Below, piece after piece: positions 28,186 through 36,505 of a stretch of DNA of 64,000 nucleotides. The stretch comes from Caulobacter sp. UNC358MFTsu5.1 (GTDB taxonomy: Bacteria > Pseudomonadota > Alphaproteobacteria > Caulobacterales > Caulobacteraceae). Under the pieces are notes generated by a model that ran no database searches, was not told the DNA's origin, and saw nothing but the letters and a program-made list of their open reading frames with translations. The position numbers and the translations under genes are program-made. The stretch's first letter is position 1, and the number at the start of each line of letters is the position of its first letter. Location of the stretch: positions 62,001 to 126,000 of the forward strand of contig NZ_JONW01000002.1 of NCBI RefSeq assembly GCF_000712075.1, given 5' to 3'.

Positions 28186-28658
28186 CGGTCGGCGCCTTGC
28201 GAACCGTAGGCCGCCTGCGCCGTCACCCAGCCCACGACCGCGCCGATCAGGGCCAGCCCGCCGGCTATCGGCAGGAGCCCCCAGGGCTCGTCGGCCAGGC
28301 TTGGGTTGAGGCCCAGCCCGAGTATCCAGGACACGATAAGGGTCGCCGCGCCGCCGAATCCCGCGCCAACCCCTCGTGAGCGCCATCCCAAGGCGTGCAA
28401 TGCGGCCCATCCGGGCAGGCCGACCACCATCAGTCCGCCGGCCCAGACCGGAAGCGAGAACAGGAAAAACAGGAACGCGACCGCCACGCCGTTCCCGAAC
28501 GCCTCGAAACCGCCCTGCATCAGGCTGGCGATCGACACCACGACAACGACCGCCGCCGCGAGCAACCCTGATCCCGTGAAGGTTCCGGCGACGATGGCCC
28601 CGGCGACCTTTCCAGGCGACAGGGCGGAGGCGCGGCGATCGGTCAGGGCGGCGTCCAT
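28182..28658 (-). CDS. Four-helix membrane protein, paralogue 2
   Basis: A 158-residue protein with about four transmembrane segments and the motif VGLPGWAALHALGWRS plus GAGFGGAATLIVSWIL, aligned with the same region of the downstream gene. The pair arose by tandem duplication. First gene of the minus-strand operon, 88 bases from the divergent regulator start, with an inverted repeat between. The arrangement recalls SdpR with the membrane protein SdpI, but these proteins do not look like SdpI to me. Confidence 0.7.
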   Translation of the reverse strand: MDAALTDRRASALSPGKVAGAIVAGTFTGSGLLAAAVVVVVSIASLMQGGFEAFGNGVAVAFLFFLFSLPVWAGGLMVVGLPGWAALHALGWRSRGVGAGFGGAATLIVSWILGLGLNPSLADEPWGLLPIAGGLALIGAVVGWVTAQAAYGSQGADR

Positions 28659-28690
28659 GGCGATATCCTCGATTGAAGATAAGCTATTCC

Positions 28691-28741
28691 TTAAATACCT
28701 CATCGCTAATTTGCAAGCGGTTAGCGAAGCGCTTAAATACC
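28691..28741. promoter_or_regulatory. Divergent operator region
   Basis: CGCTAA (28704-28709) and TTAGCG (28721-28726) form a perfect 6-bp inverted repeat with an 11-base spacer. It is flanked by two direct copies of TTAAATACC at 28691 and 28733. The region is AT-rich against its surroundings and lies between the membrane-protein operon and the regulator. It is the probable binding site of the regulator encoded at 28747. Confidence 0.55.
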
Positions 28742-28746
28742 TTCCC

Positions 28747-29058
28747 ATGCAGCGCGTGTTCGAAGCCCTCTCCTCGACGGTCCGCCGGAAGATCCTGGCC
28801 TATCTGGCCCATGCCGATCTGACGGCGGGGGACATCGCCTCGCGCTTTTCGATCTCCAAGCCGGCGGTGTCGCAACACCTGTCGATCCTGGAGGCGGCGG
28901 GCCTGGTGCGCAGCGAGAAGCGCGGCCAGTTCGTGCACTACAGCCTGGTGCGCGACAGCCTGGTCAACACCCTGAACGACTTCGTCCAGGAGGTCTGCCC
29001 GGTCTCCAAGCCGCTGAAGACCGAAAGCGCCCGCCTGAAGGACGAGCGCGAGGCCTAG
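28747..29058 (+). CDS. ArsR/SdpR-family transcriptional regulator
   Basis: A 103-residue winged-helix repressor. MQRVFEALSSTVRRKILAYL is the typical N-terminal helix pair, AGDIASRFSISKPAVSQHLSIL the recognition helix-turn-helix, and EKRGQFVHYSLV the wing. The metal-binding cysteine motif of classic ArsR proteins is absent, so it is more like SdpR autorepressors. The ATG at 28747 abuts the operator region. Divergent from the paralogous membrane proteins, its likely targets. Confidence 0.85.
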   Translation: MQRVFEALSSTVRRKILAYLAHADLTAGDIASRFSISKPAVSQHLSILEAAGLVRSEKRGQFVHYSLVRDSLVNTLNDFVQEVCPVSKPLKTESARLKDEREA

Positions 29059-29104
29059 CCGACCGCCGCGCCCATGCTAGCCTTCTTCCAAAAGGGAGGG
29101 GCCG

Positions 29105-29713
29105 ATGCTGCGGATCGAACCAGCCGAGGGGCTGCGCCAGGCGGCGCAGGCGGATTGGCGGACGCTGGGCGCCATCACCGCCGAGGCCTTCGCCGCGGAC
29201 CCGGTCGCCACCTGGACCTTCGACGGCAAGCCCTGCTTGAAGCCCGTGTTCCAGCGCCTGGCGCGGGACGTCTACCTGCCGCGCGGGATCTGCCACCTGG
29301 CGGACGGCGACAGGGGCGCGACCATGTGGCTGCCGCCGGGCCCCAGCAAGGAACTGCCGCCGCTGTCGCTGCTGGGCGCGGCGGCCCGGCTGCTGGTCGA
29401 CGGCGGGCCCAAGGCCATGAAGCGCGCCCTGGCCGTCGACGCCGAGATGGTGCGCCGCAAGCCCAAGGCGCCCCACGTCTACCTGTTCACGATCGGCGTG
29501 CTGAGCGAGGCGCGGGGCAAGGGGCTGGGGCGGCGGCTGTTGGCGCCGGTCCTGGCCGGCTGCGACGCGGCGGGCCTGCCGGCCTATCTGGAGAACAGCA
29601 ATCCGGCCAACACCCCGCTCTACGAAGGGGCGGGATTCCGCATGCTGGAGGTCTTCGCCCCCGCGCCCGGCGCCCCGCCGCTGGCGGCGATGTGGCGGGA
29701 GCCGCGCGCCTGA
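29105..29713 (+). CDS. GNAT-family N-acetyltransferase
   Basis: A 202-residue acetyl-CoA-dependent transferase. The acetyl-CoA-binding motif A is YLFTIGVLSEARGKGLGRRLL near residues 125-145, followed by ENSNPANTPLYEGAGFRMLE, the typical C-terminal GNAT segment. GGGAGG precedes the ATG. Substrate unknown. It stands between the regulator and the M28 peptidase without clear operon partners. Confidence 0.85.
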   Translation: MLRIEPAEGLRQAAQADWRTLGAITAEAFAADPVATWTFDGKPCLKPVFQRLARDVYLPRGICHLADGDRGATMWLPPGPSKELPPLSLLGAAARLLVDGGPKAMKRALAVDAEMVRRKPKAPHVYLFTIGVLSEARGKGLGRRLLAPVLAGCDAAGLPAYLENSNPANTPLYEGAGFRMLEVFAPAPGAPPLAAMWREPRA

Positions 29714-29788
29714 CTCAGGCCTCTTGCGTCCGTCCCCTTGCGTCCAGGGGCGAAACCGCCAAGCTGCGCGACCTAGTCGGGAGACCCC

Positions 29789-31165
29789 ATGCGTTCCGTT
29801 CTCATCGCCGCCGCGCTCGCCGCCCCCCTGGCCCTGGCCGGCCCCGCATTCGCCGCCGAGCCCGCGCCCAAGCCGGCTAAGGTCCAGCCCGTCCTGAAGA
29901 CCGTCGCCGCCGATGTCGACGCCAAGGCGCTGGAGGCCACGATCCGGTCGCTGGTGGGCTTCGGCACCCGCCACACCCTGTCGGACACCACCTCGGACAC
30001 CCGGGGCATCGGCGCCGCGCGGCGCTGGACGGCGGCGCGGTTCGCGACGATCTCCAAGGACTGCGGTGGCTGCCTGACGGTCGAGACGCCCAGCAAGACC
30101 TTCACCGGCAAGCGGGCGCCGAACGGCGTCGAGATCGTCGACGTGCTGGGGATCCAGCGCGGGACCACCGATCCGGACCGGGTGGTGATCATCGCCGGCC
30201 ACATCGACAGCCGGGTCAACGACGTGATGGACGCCACGACCGACGCGCCCGGCGCCAACGACGACGGCTCGGGCGTGGCGGCGGTGCTGGAGGCGGCGCG
30301 GGTGCTGTCCAAGCACAAATTCCCGGCCACCATCGTCTATGCGGTGCTGTCGGGCGAGGAGCAGGGCCTGTTCGGCGGCCAGCTGCTGGCCCAGACCGCC
30401 AAGGAGAAGGGCTGGAAGGTCGAGGCCGACCTCAACAACGACATCGTCGGCAATGTCCACGGCATCGGCGGGACCGTGGACCGGACCCACGTGCGGGTGT
30501 TCTCGGAAGGCACCAAGGCGGTCGAGACGCCGGAACAGGCCAACACCCGGCGCTACAACGGCGGCGAGGTCGACAGCCCGTCGCGCAACCTGGCCCGGTT
30601 CATGGACGGCCTGGCCGACCGCTATGTGAAGGGGCTGGACGTGGTGATGGTCTACCGCACCGACCGCTACGGCCGGGGCGGCGACCAGGTGCCGGTGCTG
30701 GAGGCCGGCTATCCGGCCGTGCGGGTCACCGAGGCGGCCGAGCACTACGACCGCCAGCACCAGACCGTCCGCACCGAGAACGGCCGGGCCTATGGCGATG
30801 TGATCGAGGGCGTGGACTTCCCGTATCTGGCCCAGGTGACGCGGCTGAACGCCGTGACCCTGGCCGCCCTGGCCTCGGCCCCGGCCCCGCCGTCGGGCGT
30901 CAAGATCGAGGGCGCGGTCAGCGCCGACACCAAGGTCTCGTGGACGGCCGTCCCGGGCGCGGCCGGCTACCGCGTCTGGTGGCGCGGCACGACCGAGCCG
31001 CGGTGGAGCCGCGCGCGGGCGGTCGGGGCGGAGACCTCGACGACGCTGAAGAATGTGGTGATCGACGACTGGTTCTTCGGGGTGTCGTCGGTGGGCGCCG
31101 ACGGCTGGGAGAGCCCGGTTGTGTTCCCCGGGGCGGCGGGGAGCTTCGAGAGCGTGGGGAAGTAG
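29789..31165 (+). CDS. Secreted M28-family zinc peptidase
   Basis: A 458-residue exported aminopeptidase-like protein. A signal peptide (LIAAALAAPLALAGPAFAA) is followed by the peptidase domain with zinc ligands in IAGHIDSR and GANDDGSGVAAVLE, and catalytic Glu in LSGEEQGLFGG. A C-terminal module from about residue 370 (KIEGAVSADTKVSWTAVPGAAGYRVWWRG) resembles a fibronectin type III domain. GGGAGA lies upstream of the ATG. Role: probably breakdown of external or periplasmic peptides. Confidence 0.88.
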   Translation: MRSVLIAAALAAPLALAGPAFAAEPAPKPAKVQPVLKTVAADVDAKALEATIRSLVGFGTRHTLSDTTSDTRGIGAARRWTAARFATISKDCGGCLTVETPSKTFTGKRAPNGVEIVDVLGIQRGTTDPDRVVIIAGHIDSRVNDVMDATTDAPGANDDGSGVAAVLEAARVLSKHKFPATIVYAVLSGEEQGLFGGQLLAQTAKEKGWKVEADLNNDIVGNVHGIGGTVDRTHVRVFSEGTKAVETPEQANTRRYNGGEVDSPSRNLARFMDGLADRYVKGLDVVMVYRTDRYGRGGDQVPVLEAGYPAVRVTEAAEHYDRQHQTVRTENGRAYGDVIEGVDFPYLAQVTRLNAVTLAALASAPAPPSGVKIEGAVSADTKVSWTAVPGAAGYRVWWRGTTEPRWSRARAVGAETSTTLKNVVIDDWFFGVSSVGADGWESPVVFPGAAGSFESVGK

Positions 31166-31184
31166 GTCCGGACGTCGGGCTGTA

Positions 31185-31304
31185 GCCACTTGCCCCCTAC
31201 GGACCGCTTCGCGGTCGTCTTCCCCCATAGGGGGAAGAGCCGCGCGGAAGGCTCCGCCCCCTACGGGGCGGACAGGCGACGAAGTCGCCAGGTGGGGGTA
31301 AGTG
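31185..31304 (+). repeat. Palindromic intergenic repeat, family A, copy 2
   Basis: GCCACTTGCCCCCTACGG begins a 120-nt element that ends in AGGTGGGGGTAAGTGGG, with internal hairpins (GACCGCTTCGCGGTC; CTTCCCCCATAGGGGGAAG). Same orientation as the copy at 49066 and opposite to 6707. Confidence 0.8.
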
Positions 31305-31362
31305 GGTGAGCCACCGCCCAAGGCGCCTACCCCATACCCCCGACTCCCCGCTAGAAGAGCCC

Positions 31363-32184
31363 ATGACCAGCGCCCCCCACCAAGGCCGCGTGCTCGTCCT
31401 CGCCGGATCGGATTCCGGCGGCGGGGCGGGGATCCAGGCCGACATCAAGACCATCACCGCCCTGGGCGGCTACGCGGCCACGGCGATCACGGCGATCACC
31501 GTGCAGAACACCCTGGGCGTCACCGGCGTCCATCCGATCCCGCTGGACATCGTCGAGGCCCAGGCCCGCGCCGTGCTGGACGACATCGGGGCCGACGCCT
31601 TCAAGACCGGCATGCTGGGCGACGCCGCCACGGTCGAGGTCGTGGCCCGGGTGCTGGACAGCGCCCCAAAAACACGAAATGGGGCCGTCCCCGCCGTCAT
31701 CGATCCGGTGATGATCGCCAAGGGCGGGGCCTCGCTGCTGGCGCAGCAGGCGATCGGGGCGCTGAAGAGCCTGCTGGTCCCGCGCGCCGCCCTGCTGACC
31801 CCCAATGCCCCCGAGGCCGCCGCCCTGACCGGCCTGACGGTCGAGACCACCGACGACCTGCGCCGGGCCGGCGAGGCCCTCTTGGAGCTGGGCGCCCACG
31901 CGGTGCTGATGAAGGGCGGCCACGTCGCGGGCGAGCGGGTCGTGGACCTGCTGATCACCCGCCAGGGCGAGACCGCCTTCGAGGGCGAGCGGATCGAGAC
32001 CCGCCACACCCACGGCACCGGCTGCACCTTGGCCAGCGCCTGCGCCACGGGCCTGGCCCAGGGCCTGGGCCTGACGGAGTCGGTGGCCCGGGCCTGGAAC
32101 TACGTCCACGAGGCCATGCTGCGCGCTCCGGGCTTCGGGGCGGGGCACGGTCCGCTGGATCATGCGTGGGGGGTGCGGAAATGA
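31363..32184 (+). CDS. thiD: Hydroxymethylpyrimidine/phosphomethylpyrimidine kinase
   Basis: Thiamine-pathway kinase that phosphorylates HMP twice to HMP-PP. The ribokinase-like signatures LAGSDSGGGAGIQADIKT at the N-terminus, NAPEAAALTG in the middle and THGTGCTLASA at the C-terminus (anion hole and catalytic Asp region) are clear. It has 273 residues from the ATG at 31363; a longer frame opens within repeat A. The stop overlaps the next gene as ATGA. No other thi gene is nearby. Confidence 0.93.
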   Translation: MTSAPHQGRVLVLAGSDSGGGAGIQADIKTITALGGYAATAITAITVQNTLGVTGVHPIPLDIVEAQARAVLDDIGADAFKTGMLGDAATVEVVARVLDSAPKTRNGAVPAVIDPVMIAKGGASLLAQQAIGALKSLLVPRAALLTPNAPEAAALTGLTVETTDDLRRAGEALLELGAHAVLMKGGHVAGERVVDLLITRQGETAFEGERIETRHTHGTGCTLASACATGLAQGLGLTESVARAWNYVHEAMLRAPGFGAGHGPLDHAWGVRK

Positions 32185-32765
32185 GCGATCTGGAAGCCCG
32201 CCTCGTCGACATCGTCCGCAGCGTCCCGACCACGATGCAGGTGCTGCGCACGGCCCGAGACCTGGGCCTGCCCGACGCCATGGTGTTTTCCGGCGCCGTC
32301 TACCAGCCGGTCTGGAACCACCTGACCGGCCGGGCGCCGGACTACGGAATCAAGGACTACGACGTGGCCTATCACGACGCGTCCGACACCTCGTACGAGG
32401 CCGAGGACGTGGTCATCAAACGGGTGGCCGCCGCGTTCGAGCCGCCGCTGCGCGACCTGGTCGAGGTGCGCAACCAGGCCCGCGTCCATCTGTGGTTCGA
32501 GAAGAAGTTCGGCGCCGACGAGCCCTATCCGCCGCTGGAGTCCAGCGCCGAGGCCCTGAAGCGCTTCGTGGCCACGGCCTTCTGCGTGGGCGTGCGGATG
32601 GAGGCCGACGACAGCCTGTCGGTGTTCGCGCCGTTCGGCCTGGACGACCTGTTCGCCCTGTATCTGCGGCCCAACCCGCTGCGGGTGAAGGGGGCGGGCG
32701 GCTGGGCGCGCACGACGGGCTCGGCCCAGGCGCGCTGGCCGGAGATCACGGTCGAGGGGCAGTGA
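32181..32765 (+). CDS. Nucleotidyltransferase-like protein (DUF925/NTP_transf_6 type)
   Basis: A 194-residue protein with the family signature PDYGIKDYDVAYHDASDTSYEAED near residues 52-76; the Asp-Tyr-Asp is the putative metal-binding pair. The N-terminal VFSGAVYQPVWNHLTG fits the same family. Such proteins are predicted nucleotidyltransferases of unknown substrate. Four-base overlap with thiD indicates coupled translation; whether it relates to thiamine is unknown. Confidence 0.8.
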   Translation: MSDLEARLVDIVRSVPTTMQVLRTARDLGLPDAMVFSGAVYQPVWNHLTGRAPDYGIKDYDVAYHDASDTSYEAEDVVIKRVAAAFEPPLRDLVEVRNQARVHLWFEKKFGADEPYPPLESSAEALKRFVATAFCVGVRMEADDSLSVFAPFGLDDLFALYLRPNPLRVKGAGGWARTTGSAQARWPEITVEGQ

Positions 32766-32767
32766 AG

Positions 32768-32870
32768 ACCCCCTCAGTCGCTCCGCGACAGCTCCCCCAG
32801 AGGGGGAGCATCTGCTCGGCGTAGATCCTCCCCCTCTGGGGGAGGTGGCCCGAAGGGCCGGAGGGGGAGC
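32768..32870 (+). repeat. Palindromic repeat, family B, copy 1
   Basis: CCCCCTCAGTCGCTCCGCGA, then AGCTCCCCCAGAGGGGGAGC, a short loop, CTCCCCCTCTGGGGGAG, and GGCCCGAAGGGCCGGAGGGGG. About 100 nt with two strong hairpins and inverted outer ends (CCCCCTC / GAGGGGG). Lies between the nucleotidyltransferase and PhzF genes. Confidence 0.85.
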
Positions 32871-32954
32871 CGCCGCTACATTGTCCCGCGTGACAATGTT
32901 CGAATTGATCCATGCTGGGGCGATGGTTAGGCGTTGAGGAACAGGAGCCCCGCC

Positions 32955-33800
32955 ATGCGCCAGTGGACCGTCGACGCCTTCGCCTCCGGCCCGTTCAAGG
33001 GCAATCCGGCCTGCGTGGTCGAGCCGTTCGACGCCTGGCCCGAGACGGCCTGGATGCAGGCCCTGGCGGCCGAGAACAACCAGGCCGAAACCGCCTTCCT
33101 GCTGCGCACCGCCGATCCGGCGCGGTTCGGCCTGCGCTGGTTCACCCCGACGGTCGAGGCCCCGATCTGCGGCCACGCCACCCTGGCCAGCGCCCATGCC
33201 CTGTTCGAGGAGCTGGGCGTCGACGTCCCGCTGCTGACCTTCGACACCCTGTCGGGCGCGCTGACCGTGCGCCGGGTCGACGGTGTGTTCGGCGGGCGGG
33301 GGCTGGAGATGGACTTCCCGGCCGATCCGCCGCGGCGGGTCGAGGCGGGGCGGGACCTGGCCAAGGCCCTGGGCGTGGAGCCCCTGGAGGTCTGGGCGGG
33401 GCAGTACCTGCTGGCCGTGGTCGCCGACGAGGCGACGGTGCGCGGGCTGTCGCCCGACCTGGCGTTGCTGAACACGGTCGGCGGCGGCCTGGCCAAGGGT
33501 GGGGCGGGTCAGGCGATCGTCGCCGCCCTGGCCGATCCGGGGCGGGACTACGCGGTGGTCAGCCGGTTCTTCGCGCCGGGCTGCGGCATTCCCGAGGACC
33601 CGACCACGGGCTCGGCCCACTGCATCCTCATGCCGTTCTTCGGCGAGCGGCTGGGGGCGGCGACCCTGCGGTTCCACCAGGCCTGCCCCGGGCGGGGCGG
33701 GGACCTGGAATGCGAAAACCGCGGCGCGCGCGTTCTGTTGCGCGGCCGCGGCTTCACGATGGTGGAGAGCCGGCTGAGGGTGGAACCGGCTCTCCGTTAG
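32955..33800 (+). CDS. PhzF-family isomerase
   Basis: A 281-residue protein of the diaminopimelate-epimerase fold. [14 protein letters not shown] and [10 protein letters not shown] (with the catalytic Glu) are typical, and [19 protein letters not shown] and [15 protein letters not shown] follow. Only some members make phenazine; in Caulobacter-like genomes these are general isomerases of unknown substrate. The ATG at 32955 has AGGAG upstream. The gene's 3' end contains a 10-bp hairpin (33764-33795) that may end the transcript. Confidence 0.87.
   Translation: MRQWTVDAFASGPFKGNPACVVEPFDAWPETAWMQALAAENNQAETAFLLRTADPARFGLRWFTPTVEAPICGHATLASAHALFEELGVDVPLLTFDTLSGALTVRRVDGVFGGRGLEMDFPADPPRRVEAGRDLAKALGVEPLEVWAGQYLLAVVADEATVRGLSPDLALLNTVGGGLAKGGAGQAIVAALADPGRDYAVVSRFFAPGCGIPEDPTTGSAHCILMPFFGERLGAATLRFHQACPGRGGDLECENRGARVLLRGRGFTMVESRLRVEPALR
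33764..33795 (+). terminator. Hairpin in the 3' end of the phzF-like gene
   Basis: A perfect 10-bp stem GGAGAGCCGG / CCGGCTCTCC with a 12-base loop covers the last codons. No T-run, so termination is only a possibility between these convergent genes. Confidence 0.35.
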
Positions 33801-33811
33801 CCCTCACGGGC

Positions 33812-34189
33812 CTAGTAGCGACGGCCGTAGCGGTCGCCGTCGTGGCGCTCGTAGCGGATCTGGGCGCTGATGCGGTCGTAGCGGCGATCCAGGTCGGCGC
33901 GTTCCCAGCCGCTCAGGCCGCCGCGACGATAGCGGCTTTCCAGACGGGCGGTTTCACGCAGGTCGCCCTTCAGGCGCCAGGCTTCGTTGCGGGTCAGGCC
34001 GCCGCTGCGGATGCCCATGTCGATCCGCTGGTCCAGGCGGGCGACACGGTCGCCGCCGATGTCCTGGTAGCCGCGGTCATAACCACGGTCGTAGCCGGGA
34101 CCGGGGCCATAGGCCTGGGCCGAGGCGACAGCGGGGACGGCGGCGGCGACAGCCGAGACCGCGGCGATCGAAAGCAGAATCTTTTTCAT
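33812..34189 (-). CDS. Small secreted Arg/Tyr/Gly-rich protein
   Basis: A 125-residue protein with a signal peptide (ILLSIAAVSAVAAAVPAVASAQA), a tyrosine/glycine-rich repeat (GPGPGYDRGYDRGYQD) and a helical basic region (LDQRIDMGIRSGGLTRNEAWRLKGDL, LESRYRRGGLSGWERADLDRRYD). Proteins of this kind are common in alphaproteobacteria; the function is unknown. GAGGAA precedes the ATG at 34189. It is monocistronic. Confidence 0.7.
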   Translation of the reverse strand: MKKILLSIAAVSAVAAAVPAVASAQAYGPGPGYDRGYDRGYQDIGGDRVARLDQRIDMGIRSGGLTRNEAWRLKGDLRETARLESRYRRGGLSGWERADLDRRYDRISAQIRYERHDGDRYGRRY

Positions 34190-34319
34190 CGGTACGGTTC
34201 CTCTTGAACATTTCCGACGCCCGACGGGGACGACGTTGACGACAAGAGACCACACCCAGCCTGAAGCGGTTCTGAGCCGCTCGTTATGTTCTGTTCAGGT
34301 ACCTGAACACCCCAAACGC

Positions 34320-34446
34320 CCGCTCATCCCGGCGAATGCCGGGACCCAGATCCCAAGGCGTCTGGGCTGGTTGGATGAACGCCGAGCTTCTGGAGCCCGC
34401 CACACCGTTATTCCATCTGGGTCCCGGCATTCGCCGGGATGAGCGG
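34320..34446. repeat. Palindromic intergenic repeat, family C, copy 2
   Basis: Arms CGCTCATCCCGGCGAATGCC and the exact complement, each continued by GGGACCCAGAT / ATCTGGGTCCC, with a unique centre of about 60 bases. Located immediately downstream of the hybrid kinase. Confidence 0.85.
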
Positions 34447-34451
34447 AGCTG

Positions 34452-36335
34452 TTAAGCCGCAGCCGTCTTCGCGCCGTCGCGCCGGGCGATGGCCACGGCG
34501 GTCTCGATGGCGTCGTACAGCTTGGTGACCTCGATCGGCTTGGCGACGTGGCCGTCCATGCCGGCGGCCATGTAGCCCTCGACCTGGTGGACCAGGGCGT
34601 TGGCGGTGACGGCGACGATCGGGATGCGCTTGCGGCTCTCGCTGACCTCGAGCGCGCGGATGGTGCGGGCCGCCTCGACGCCGTCCATGACCGGCATGTG
34701 GATGTCCATCAGGACGATGTCGTGGCCGCCGCGCTTCCAGGCCTCGACGCAGGCCGCGCCGTCGGCCACCAGCTCGACCTCGGCGCCCAGCGGGGCCAGG
34801 ACGGCGGCGATGACCTTCTGGTTGGTCGGATTGTCGTCGGCGGCCAGCACCCGCAGGCGGCGCTCGGATTCGATCGGCGGCGGGGCCGCCTCGACCTGGG
34901 CCGGCACGGTCGCCTCGCCGCGCGGCATGGCCACCACGACGGTGAAGGTCGAGCCCTGGCCCTCGCGGCTCTGCACATGCACGCCGCCGCCCATCAGGGT
35001 GGCCAGCTCGTTGCAGATCGACAGGCCCAGGCCCGAGCCGCCGAACCGGCGGGTGGTCGAGCTGTCGGCCTGGACGAACTTGTCGAACAGGCGGGGCAGG
35101 GTCTCGGCGTCGATGCCGATGCCGGTGTCGACCACGTCGACGCGCAGGCCGCTGCCGTCGTCGGCCGAGGCGAAGCGCACCGAGACGCTGCCTTCCAGCG
35201 TGAACTTCAGGGCGTTGGAGACCAGGTTGCCCAGGATCTGGCGCAGGCGGTCGGCGTCACCGCGCCACGAACCCAGGGCTTCGGGCGCGACGAAGACGCC
35301 GAACTCCAGGTTCTTGGCCCGGGCCTGGGTGGTGTAGGACTCGCGGACCGACAGGGCCAGGCTGGCCAGGTCGAAGTCGCGCTCCACCAGGTCCAGGCGC
35401 CCGGCCTCGATCTTCGACAGGTCCAGCACGTCGTTGAGCACCGACAGCAGCAGGCCGCCGGATTCGCGGATCACCGACAGGCGCTCGCGCTGGGCGGGGC
35501 TGAGCTCGCCCATGGCCATCACCTCGGTCATGGCCAGCACCCCGTTCAGCGGGGTGCGGATCTCGTGGCTCATATTGGCCAGGAAGTGCGACTTCAGGAC
35601 ATTGGCGGCGTTGGCGTCGTCGCGCGCCTTGACCAGTTCGGCCATGGCGCCGCGCAGGTCGTGGTCGTTGATCTCCAGCCGCGAGACCAGATGGTTGAAG
35701 CTGTCGGTCAGGCTCTGGAAGACGTCGTCGTCGGCGGCCTGCTCCACCGGCTTGAACTGGCCGTTGGCGGCCACTTCGCGCATGGCGTTGGACAGGCGCT
35801 CCATCGGCTTGGTCATGCGGCGGGCCAGGCCGTTGGCCAGCAGGATCGCCAGGCCGGCCGAGCCGAAGAACAGGGTGCCGGTCAGGGCCAGGTCGCGGGC
35901 CACGATGTCGGTCAGGCTGGGGCGACGGGCCGCCAGGGACAGGGTGCCGACCTGGCGCGAACCCAGCTTCACGGGGCGGACCAGGGTGTCGACTTCGGAA
36001 TCCTTGGCCGCGCCCACCTGGGCCACGGGCTGGCCGCTCATGTCGATCAGGCTGACGGAGACGACGTTGGGCGCCTTGGCCACCGCCTCGAGGGCGCGAT
36101 AGACGCCGACGGTGTTGTGGTCGGCCATCGGCGCGGCGGCGCCGGCCGCCACCATCTGGGCCAGGATTTCATGATTGGCCCGGGATTCCTGGCGGGCGAC
36201 GCTCCACTGCTGGACCATGAAGCATAGGCAAGCCGCCAGCAGCGCGACCACCGTGGTGGTCAGCGCGACAGCCGAAATCCGCGCCTGCAGAGGCGCGTGA
36301 GTCGCGGCTTCAGAGCTGCGGCTGTCGTCGATCAT
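34452..36335 (-). CDS. Membrane-bound hybrid histidine kinase 1
   Basis: A 627-residue hybrid sensor kinase. Two transmembrane segments (VALTTTVVALLAACLCFM near 25-40 and LALTGTLFFGSAGLAILLA near 150-168) flank a periplasmic sensor. A HAMP-like region, the H-box NMSHEIRTPLNG (His257), the N, G1 (DTGIGI) and G2 (GGSGLGLSI) boxes, and a C-terminal receiver (VLMDIHMPVMDG, Asp544) follow. The signal is unknown; a histidine phosphotransfer partner is expected. Start ATG at 36335; the frame extends 30 codons further upstream without support. Divergent from a small gene at 36506. Confidence 0.9.
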   Translation of the reverse strand: MIDDSRSSEAATHAPLQARISAVALTTTVVALLAACLCFMVQQWSVARQESRANHEILAQMVAAGAAAPMADHNTVGVYRALEAVAKAPNVVSVSLIDMSGQPVAQVGAAKDSEVDTLVRPVKLGSRQVGTLSLAARRPSLTDIVARDLALTGTLFFGSAGLAILLANGLARRMTKPMERLSNAMREVAANGQFKPVEQAADDDVFQSLTDSFNHLVSRLEINDHDLRGAMAELVKARDDANAANVLKSHFLANMSHEIRTPLNGVLAMTEVMAMGELSPAQRERLSVIRESGGLLLSVLNDVLDLSKIEAGRLDLVERDFDLASLALSVRESYTTQARAKNLEFGVFVAPEALGSWRGDADRLRQILGNLVSNALKFTLEGSVSVRFASADDGSGLRVDVVDTGIGIDAETLPRLFDKFVQADSSTTRRFGGSGLGLSICNELATLMGGGVHVQSREGQGSTFTVVVAMPRGEATVPAQVEAAPPPIESERRLRVLAADDNPTNQKVIAAVLAPLGAEVELVADGAACVEAWKRGGHDIVLMDIHMPVMDGVEAARTIRALEVSESRKRIPIVAVTANALVHQVEGYMAAGMDGHVAKPIEVTKLYDAIETAVAIARRDGAKTAAA

Positions 36336-36455
36336 TTCCCGTCCCAGGAGAATCCTAGAGGTCGAGCTTGCCCCAATCTTCCTAACGCTTCGCTTCCAAG
36401 ATACAGCGGCCCCGCGACAAAACAACGTTAACGCGCATTTCTCATTGCACAGTTC

Positions 36456-36470
36456 TTAACTTTTCGTTTA
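36456..36470. promoter_or_regulatory. CtrA-like motif 1
   Basis: TTAA-CTTTTCG-TTTA: first half exact, second half one base from the CtrA site TTAA-N7-TTAA. Lies in the AT-rich divergent region between hybrid kinase 1 and the gene at 36506, 35-21 bases upstream of a second motif. Confidence 0.35.
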
Positions 36471-36479
36471 CCTCTATCC

Positions 36480-36494
36480 TTAGTCTTTCATTAA
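36480..36494. promoter_or_regulatory. CtrA-like motif 2
   Basis: TTAG-TCTTTCA-TTAA is one base from TTAA-N7-TTAA and ends at the ribosome binding site of the downstream gene. Two near-consensus motifs within 40 bases make CtrA control plausible, but it is unproven. Confidence 0.4.
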
Positions 36495-36505
36495 GGAGAT
36501 GGGGC

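Noticed and set aside
28182..28658. Assignment of the paralogous membrane proteins as SdpI
   Set aside because: Length, helix count and motifs do not match SdpI as I know it; only the regulator resembles SdpR.
28964..31321. 785-codon open frame on the minus strand opposite the GNAT and M28 peptidase genes
   Set aside because: Its product is low-complexity and Gly/Arg/Ala-rich with no motif, and both genes on the plus strand have clear family motifs; long antisense frames are normal at this GC content.
32766..32870. Clustered palindromic repeats as a possible CRISPR array
   Set aside because: The repeats are dispersed single copies of about 100 nt with no regular spacers and no cas genes.
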